A stretch of DNA of 64,000 nt, from contig CAMDHZ010000009.1 in the NCBI GenBank assembly GCA_945898275.1, forward strand, positions 1 to 64,000, in the 5' to 3' direction. The notes under the pieces are model-generated. The model did no database searches. It was not told where the DNA came from and saw only the letters and a program-made list of their open reading frames with translations. The translations under genes and the position numbers were made by a program. Every line of letters begins with the position of its first letter. Positions within the stretch are counted from its first letter, which is position 1. This DNA is from Chitinophaga pinensis. Lineage in GTDB: Bacteria > Bacteroidota > Bacteroidia > UKL13-3. Below are positions 60,875-64,000 of this stretch, piece after piece.

Positions 60875-63511
60875 ATGAGAAATTTTTACAAGCAAATGTT
60901 ATTAAGTCTAAGCCTTGGACTTGTTACCAGCCTTTCAATGGCTCAGGTGCGTCAATTCAAGGGTATTGTCACGGATGAAGGCAATATTCCAATACAAGGT
61001 GCAGTGGTAATGGTAGAAGGCAAAAATGCAGGTTCTGTTACTGATGCGCAGGGTAATTTTAAGTTTACTTTTGATGTGGATGGAAAAACAGAAGTAATTT
61101 TAACCGCAACCATGGTGGGCTATGAAAAAGTAAAGTCAACAATAAATGCCGAAACTGACCCAGTTGTAAAGAATTTTACTTTACGTCAAGATCAAATGGG
61201 TTTAAAAGAATTGATTGTGACAGGGGTTAACAATCCTAAGTCTAAAATCGAATCAAGTGTTTCAATCTCAACCCTAAGGGCTGATCAAATTAATCAATCT
61301 GCTCCTAGAACTACAGCTGAAATTTTTAGAGCTATTCCAGGTATTAGGTCAGAAGCTTCTGCAGGCGACGGTAATACAAATATCACTGTGCGGGGCATGC
61401 CTATTTCTTCAGGTGGTTCTAAATATTTGCAATTACAAGAGGATGGACTTCCTGTTTTGCAATTTGGAGATATAGCTTTTGCAACTTCAGATATCTTTTT
61501 ACGCGCAGACCAATCAATATCAAGAATTGAAGCAATTCGTGGTGGTTCTTCTTCTACTATGGCAAGCAATGCACCAGCAGGCATCATTAACTTCATTAGT
61601 AAAACTGGTGAACAAGAGGGTGGAAGTCTCGCTAATACATTCGGCCTAGATTACCAAACTTACCGTACCGATTTTGATTACGGAAGTCCAATTACAAAAG
61701 ACCTTAGCTTTCATATTGGAGGATTTTACAGAACAGGTGAAGGGGTTAGGACTGCTGGGTATAATGCCAATAACGGAGGACAAATTAAAGCAAGTTTAAC
61801 AAAAAAGTTTAACAATGGCTATGCACGTATGTATGTTAAATTATTAAATGATAGAGCCGCTGCATATATGCCTATGCCAATTGAAGTTAGTGGCACTAAT
61901 AGCAATCCTGTTTATAAGTCATTAAACAATTTTGATGCCTTATATGGAACTTTACATACCCCTTTTTTACAACAAAATGTTGGAAGTGGTAGTAATGGAG
62001 AGTTAAGAAGAAGTGATGTAGCCGACGGCATGCACCCTTCAAGCAAAGCAATTGGCTTTGAATTTGGATTTGATTTAGGAGAGGGTTGGAACGTAGAAAA
62101 TAGAGGAAGATTTTCAGCGAATAATGGACGATTTTTAGCTCCATTCCCTGCAAATGTAGGAAGCACCGCAGATATGGTTAATGCCATTTCGGCTGCGCAA
62201 GGTTGGACTTTAAGCAATCCAACACTAACCTATGCAGATAATGGCGAGGCCTTTACTGGAGATAAGGCAACAATCATACATATGTTTGATACCGAATTGA
62301 GAAATTTCAATCTATTTGCAAATGATTTTAAAATCAAAAAGAAAATTAATGAGAAAATTACGATTAATGCAGGGTTATATAAGGCTAACCAAACAATTTC
62401 AATGGCTTGGTTATGGAATTCATACCTTACAGAGGTTAATGGTGATGGTGCTAGGCTTATTAATATTGATACAGGTGCAACACGATTAACGCACAATGGC
62501 CAAGTTGCTTATGGTGTGCCTGTTTGGGGAAATTGCTGTCAAAGAAGTTACGATACTAAATATGATATTATCGCCCCTTATGCTGGAGCAAGTTTTGATT
62601 TGAAAGATTTATCAGTTGATGCTAGTATCAGATATGATATCGGTAATGTAAATGGAACCTTTGCAACAAGTTCACAAAGCACCAAAGATATGAATGGTGA
62701 CGGAACAATTTCAGCAAACGAGTTAAGTGTTTCTTCTATCGATTATGCGAAATCAAGCGCGGTAAATTATACGTATAAGTACTTGTCTTATTCTGCCGGA
62801 GCAAATTATAAGTTAACAGAAATGGATGCTGTATTTGCTAGATATAGCACTGGTGCGTCTGCAAAAGCCGACCGTATTTTATTTAGCAGTTCAATTCTTG
62901 CTGGAGGAGATGCAAGAGCCACCTATGATGAAATTGCACAAGCAGAATTTGGTTATAAAATGCGTAGAAATAAGTTAGGATTATTCTTAACTGGATTCTT
63001 TGCTAACGTAAACGAACAAGGTGGTTATGAAGCAACAACTCAAAAGGTAATTGAGAACGATTACAAATCATACGGACTAGAAACAGAATTAACCTATGCC
63101 TTAAACAAATCTTTTGATATTAGAGGAAGTTTAACTTATACTAATGCTGAAATAACAAGTGGTACAAATAAAGGTAAAACCCCAAGAAGACAAGCACCAT
63201 TTATTTACAACTTCTTCTTAAACTATAAGTTCAGTAAGCATTCTGCAGGTTTAAATGTTATTGGTACTGCAAAATCCTTTGCGCAAGATGATAACAAATT
63301 AGTGATGCCTGCCTACACGATTACCAATGCTTACGTAAGTTTTGCGCTAAGCAAAAGTTTAAATTTTTCTTTGAATGCCAATAACATTCTTAATACGCTA
63401 GGTATTACAGAATCTGAAGAAGGCTCAATTGTAGAAAATCAAGCAAATATAATTAGAGCAAGATCGATCATGGGTAGATCGGTTTCTGCAACTTTAAGGT
63501 TAGTTTTTTAG
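60875..63511 (+). CDS. TonB-dependent outer membrane receptor
   Basis: 878 residues. The signal peptide ends near SLSMAQ|V. A carboxypeptidase-regulatory-like domain follows (about 25-105; GIVTDEGNIPIQGAVVMVEG), then the plug (about 125-245; STLRADQINQSAPRTTAEIFRAIPGI, cut, NITVRGMP, IEAIRGGSSSTMASNAPAGIINFIS) and a barrel ending in GRSVSATLRLVF with the terminal Phe. It imports a ligand with energy from TonB. No SusD gene follows, so it is not a standard SusCD pair. With the divergent regulator and the following symporter it is probably for a sugar or other carbon source. Confidence 0.92.
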   Translation: MRNFYKQMLLSLSLGLVTSLSMAQVRQFKGIVTDEGNIPIQGAVVMVEGKNAGSVTDAQGNFKFTFDVDGKTEVILTATMVGYEKVKSTINAETDPVVKNFTLRQDQMGLKELIVTGVNNPKSKIESSVSISTLRADQINQSAPRTTAEIFRAIPGIRSEASAGDGNTNITVRGMPISSGGSKYLQLQEDGLPVLQFGDIAFATSDIFLRADQSISRIEAIRGGSSSTMASNAPAGIINFISKTGEQEGGSLANTFGLDYQTYRTDFDYGSPITKDLSFHIGGFYRTGEGVRTAGYNANNGGQIKASLTKKFNNGYARMYVKLLNDRAAAYMPMPIEVSGTNSNPVYKSLNNFDALYGTLHTPFLQQNVGSGSNGELRRSDVADGMHPSSKAIGFEFGFDLGEGWNVENRGRFSANNGRFLAPFPANVGSTADMVNAISAAQGWTLSNPTLTYADNGEAFTGDKATIIHMFDTELRNFNLFANDFKIKKKINEKITINAGLYKANQTISMAWLWNSYLTEVNGDGARLINIDTGATRLTHNGQVAYGVPVWGNCCQRSYDTKYDIIAPYAGASFDLKDLSVDASIRYDIGNVNGTFATSSQSTKDMNGDGTISANELSVSSIDYAKSSAVNYTYKYLSYSAGANYKLTEMDAVFARYSTGASAKADRILFSSSILAGGDARATYDEIAQAEFGYKMRRNKLGLFLTGFFANVNEQGGYEATTQKVIENDYKSYGLETELTYALNKSFDIRGSLTYTNAEITSGTNKGKTPRRQAPFIYNFFLNYKFSKHSAGLNVIGTAKSFAQDDNKLVMPAYTITNAYVSFALSKSLNFSLNANNILNTLGITESEEGSIVENQANIIRARSIMGRSVSATLRLVF

Positions 63512-63534
63512 TTTTTTTAGTTTAATTAGGATTA

Positions 63535-63567
63535 AGTTTCTGGTTTGCCTTTGGCAAACCAGAAACT
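63535..63567 (+). terminator. Perfect 15-bp hairpin between the receptor and symporter genes
   Basis: Positions 63535-63549 (AGTTTCTGGTTTGCC) pair without mismatch with 63553-63567 around a TTT loop. The hairpin follows the receptor stop by 23 nt. No T run follows (CTTACAGC), and the symporter ATG is 10 nt downstream. It may cut readthrough, protect the 3' end of the receptor mRNA, or hide the symporter start. The terminator label is the nearest fit. Confidence 0.55.
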
Positions 63568-63577
63568 CTTACAGCTT

Positions 63578-64000
63578 ATGGAAATAAATACAATCGATCT
63601 CTTCATTATTCTGATTTACGTAATTGGAATCATTTATTACGGAATTCGTTCTGGAAAAAAAGCTACCTCAGAAGAATATTTTCTAGGTGGAAAATCTATG
63701 ACTTGGCCAGTAATTGGCCTTTCGATGTTTGCAGCTAATATTTCTAGTAATTCTCTAGTTGCAATTACAGGAGGAGCCTATATAAATGGCATTTCTGTTT
63801 TTAATTATGAATGGATGGCATCAGTTGTGCTAGTTGTTTTCTGCATTTTCATTTTACCTTTCTATTTAAATACTGGCATCTATACAATGCCTGAATATTT
63901 TGAAAAAAGATTTGATGCAAGAAGTAGAGTTTACTTCTCCATCATTACATTAATTGGGAATATATTCATCGATACCGCAGGTACTTTATATGCGGGATAT
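63578..64000 (+). CDS. Sodium:solute symporter family protein (partial, cut by window end)
   Basis: The first 141 residues, starting MEINTIDLFIILIYVIGI. Four or more membrane helices, SGKKATSEEYFLGGKSMTW (about 26-44), FAANISSNSLVAITGGAY (about 52-69) and YTMPEYFEKRFDARS (about 102-116) match the SSS family (Na+ site region near helix 1 and the FLGG and AANIS segments). It should bring the ligand of the receptor across the inner membrane with Na+. Specificity is not readable from this part. Confidence 0.88.
   Translation, partial: MEINTIDLFIILIYVIGIIYYGIRSGKKATSEEYFLGGKSMTWPVIGLSMFAANISSNSLVAITGGAYINGISVFNYEWMASVVLVVFCIFILPFYLNTGIYTMPEYFEKRFDARSRVYFSIITLIGNIFIDTAGTLYAGY

Overview
The window looks like chromosomal DNA of an AT-rich member of the Bacteroidota. 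The evidence is several proteins with a C-terminal type IX secretion (T9SS) sorting domain, a TonB-dependent receptor beside a LacI regulator and a sodium:solute symporter, Bacteroidota-type families (putative porin, choice-of-anchor B, DUF6580, LIC_10190-like membrane protein, ligase-associated DEXH helicase), and starts without an evident Shine-Dalgarno sequence. No rRNA, prophage, insertion sequence or CRISPR array was seen. One tRNA gene (His) is present.

Layout. 1-2.7 kb: an unknown outer-membrane-type protein, queG and a small Spy/CpxP-like periplasmic protein, all leftward. 2.85-7.4 kb: a compact polysaccharide export set (half-length TolC-like protein, Wzz/BY-kinase-like co-polymerase with degenerate nucleotide motifs, Wzy-like polymerase). 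7.4-10.1 kb: rhodanese lipoprotein, PhnP-like metallo-hydrolase and the RQC factor RqcH. 10.1-16.9 kb, leftward: tRNA-His, exported superoxide dismutase, a putative porin, two tandem T9SS-exported choice-of-anchor B paralogues and a GNAT-like protein. 16.9-26.3 kb: housekeeping genes (gyrB, asparaginase, sucC, a YciO-like protein) around an unknown four-gene operon of lipoprotein and membrane proteins (21.7-23.9 kb). 26.4-31.3 kb: a large membrane-anchored propeller protein, a flippase-like membrane protein, a T9SS-exported EEP nuclease and a zinc-ribbon miniprotein.

31.3-39.5 kb is the most distinctive locus. A LexA-like XRE-S24 regulator faces a Y-family polymerase, and a short DnaE2-type polymerase lies 3 kb further on. 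Three 15-bp sites of the form GTTA-N5-ATTAAC occur: one between the divergent genes, one touching the dinB start codon, one 2 nt before the dnaE2 start codon. This looks like a damage-inducible mutasome regulon. It is interrupted by an AbiE-like toxin/antitoxin pair and a membrane protein. A MazF/RHH toxin-antitoxin pair follows.

39.5-64 kb: a zinc metalloprotease lipoprotein, queA-ispD, accC, ccmB, mnmA, a lipoprotein/subtilase pair, an M16 protease, an Lhr-type helicase, a TPR protein, and a catabolic locus (lacI-type regulator, TonB receptor, truncated Na+:solute symporter at the window end).

Across the whole window a 10-bp word, GGTTTGAACC (complement GGTTCAAACC), occurs 22 times exactly and about 15 more times with one change, far above chance for this base composition. 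It lies in every reading frame that avoids a stop, in intergenic DNA, and once supplies a gene's stop codon. It therefore behaves as a DNA-level signal, comparable to cyanobacterial HIP1 or to DNA uptake sequences. All counts are by eye.
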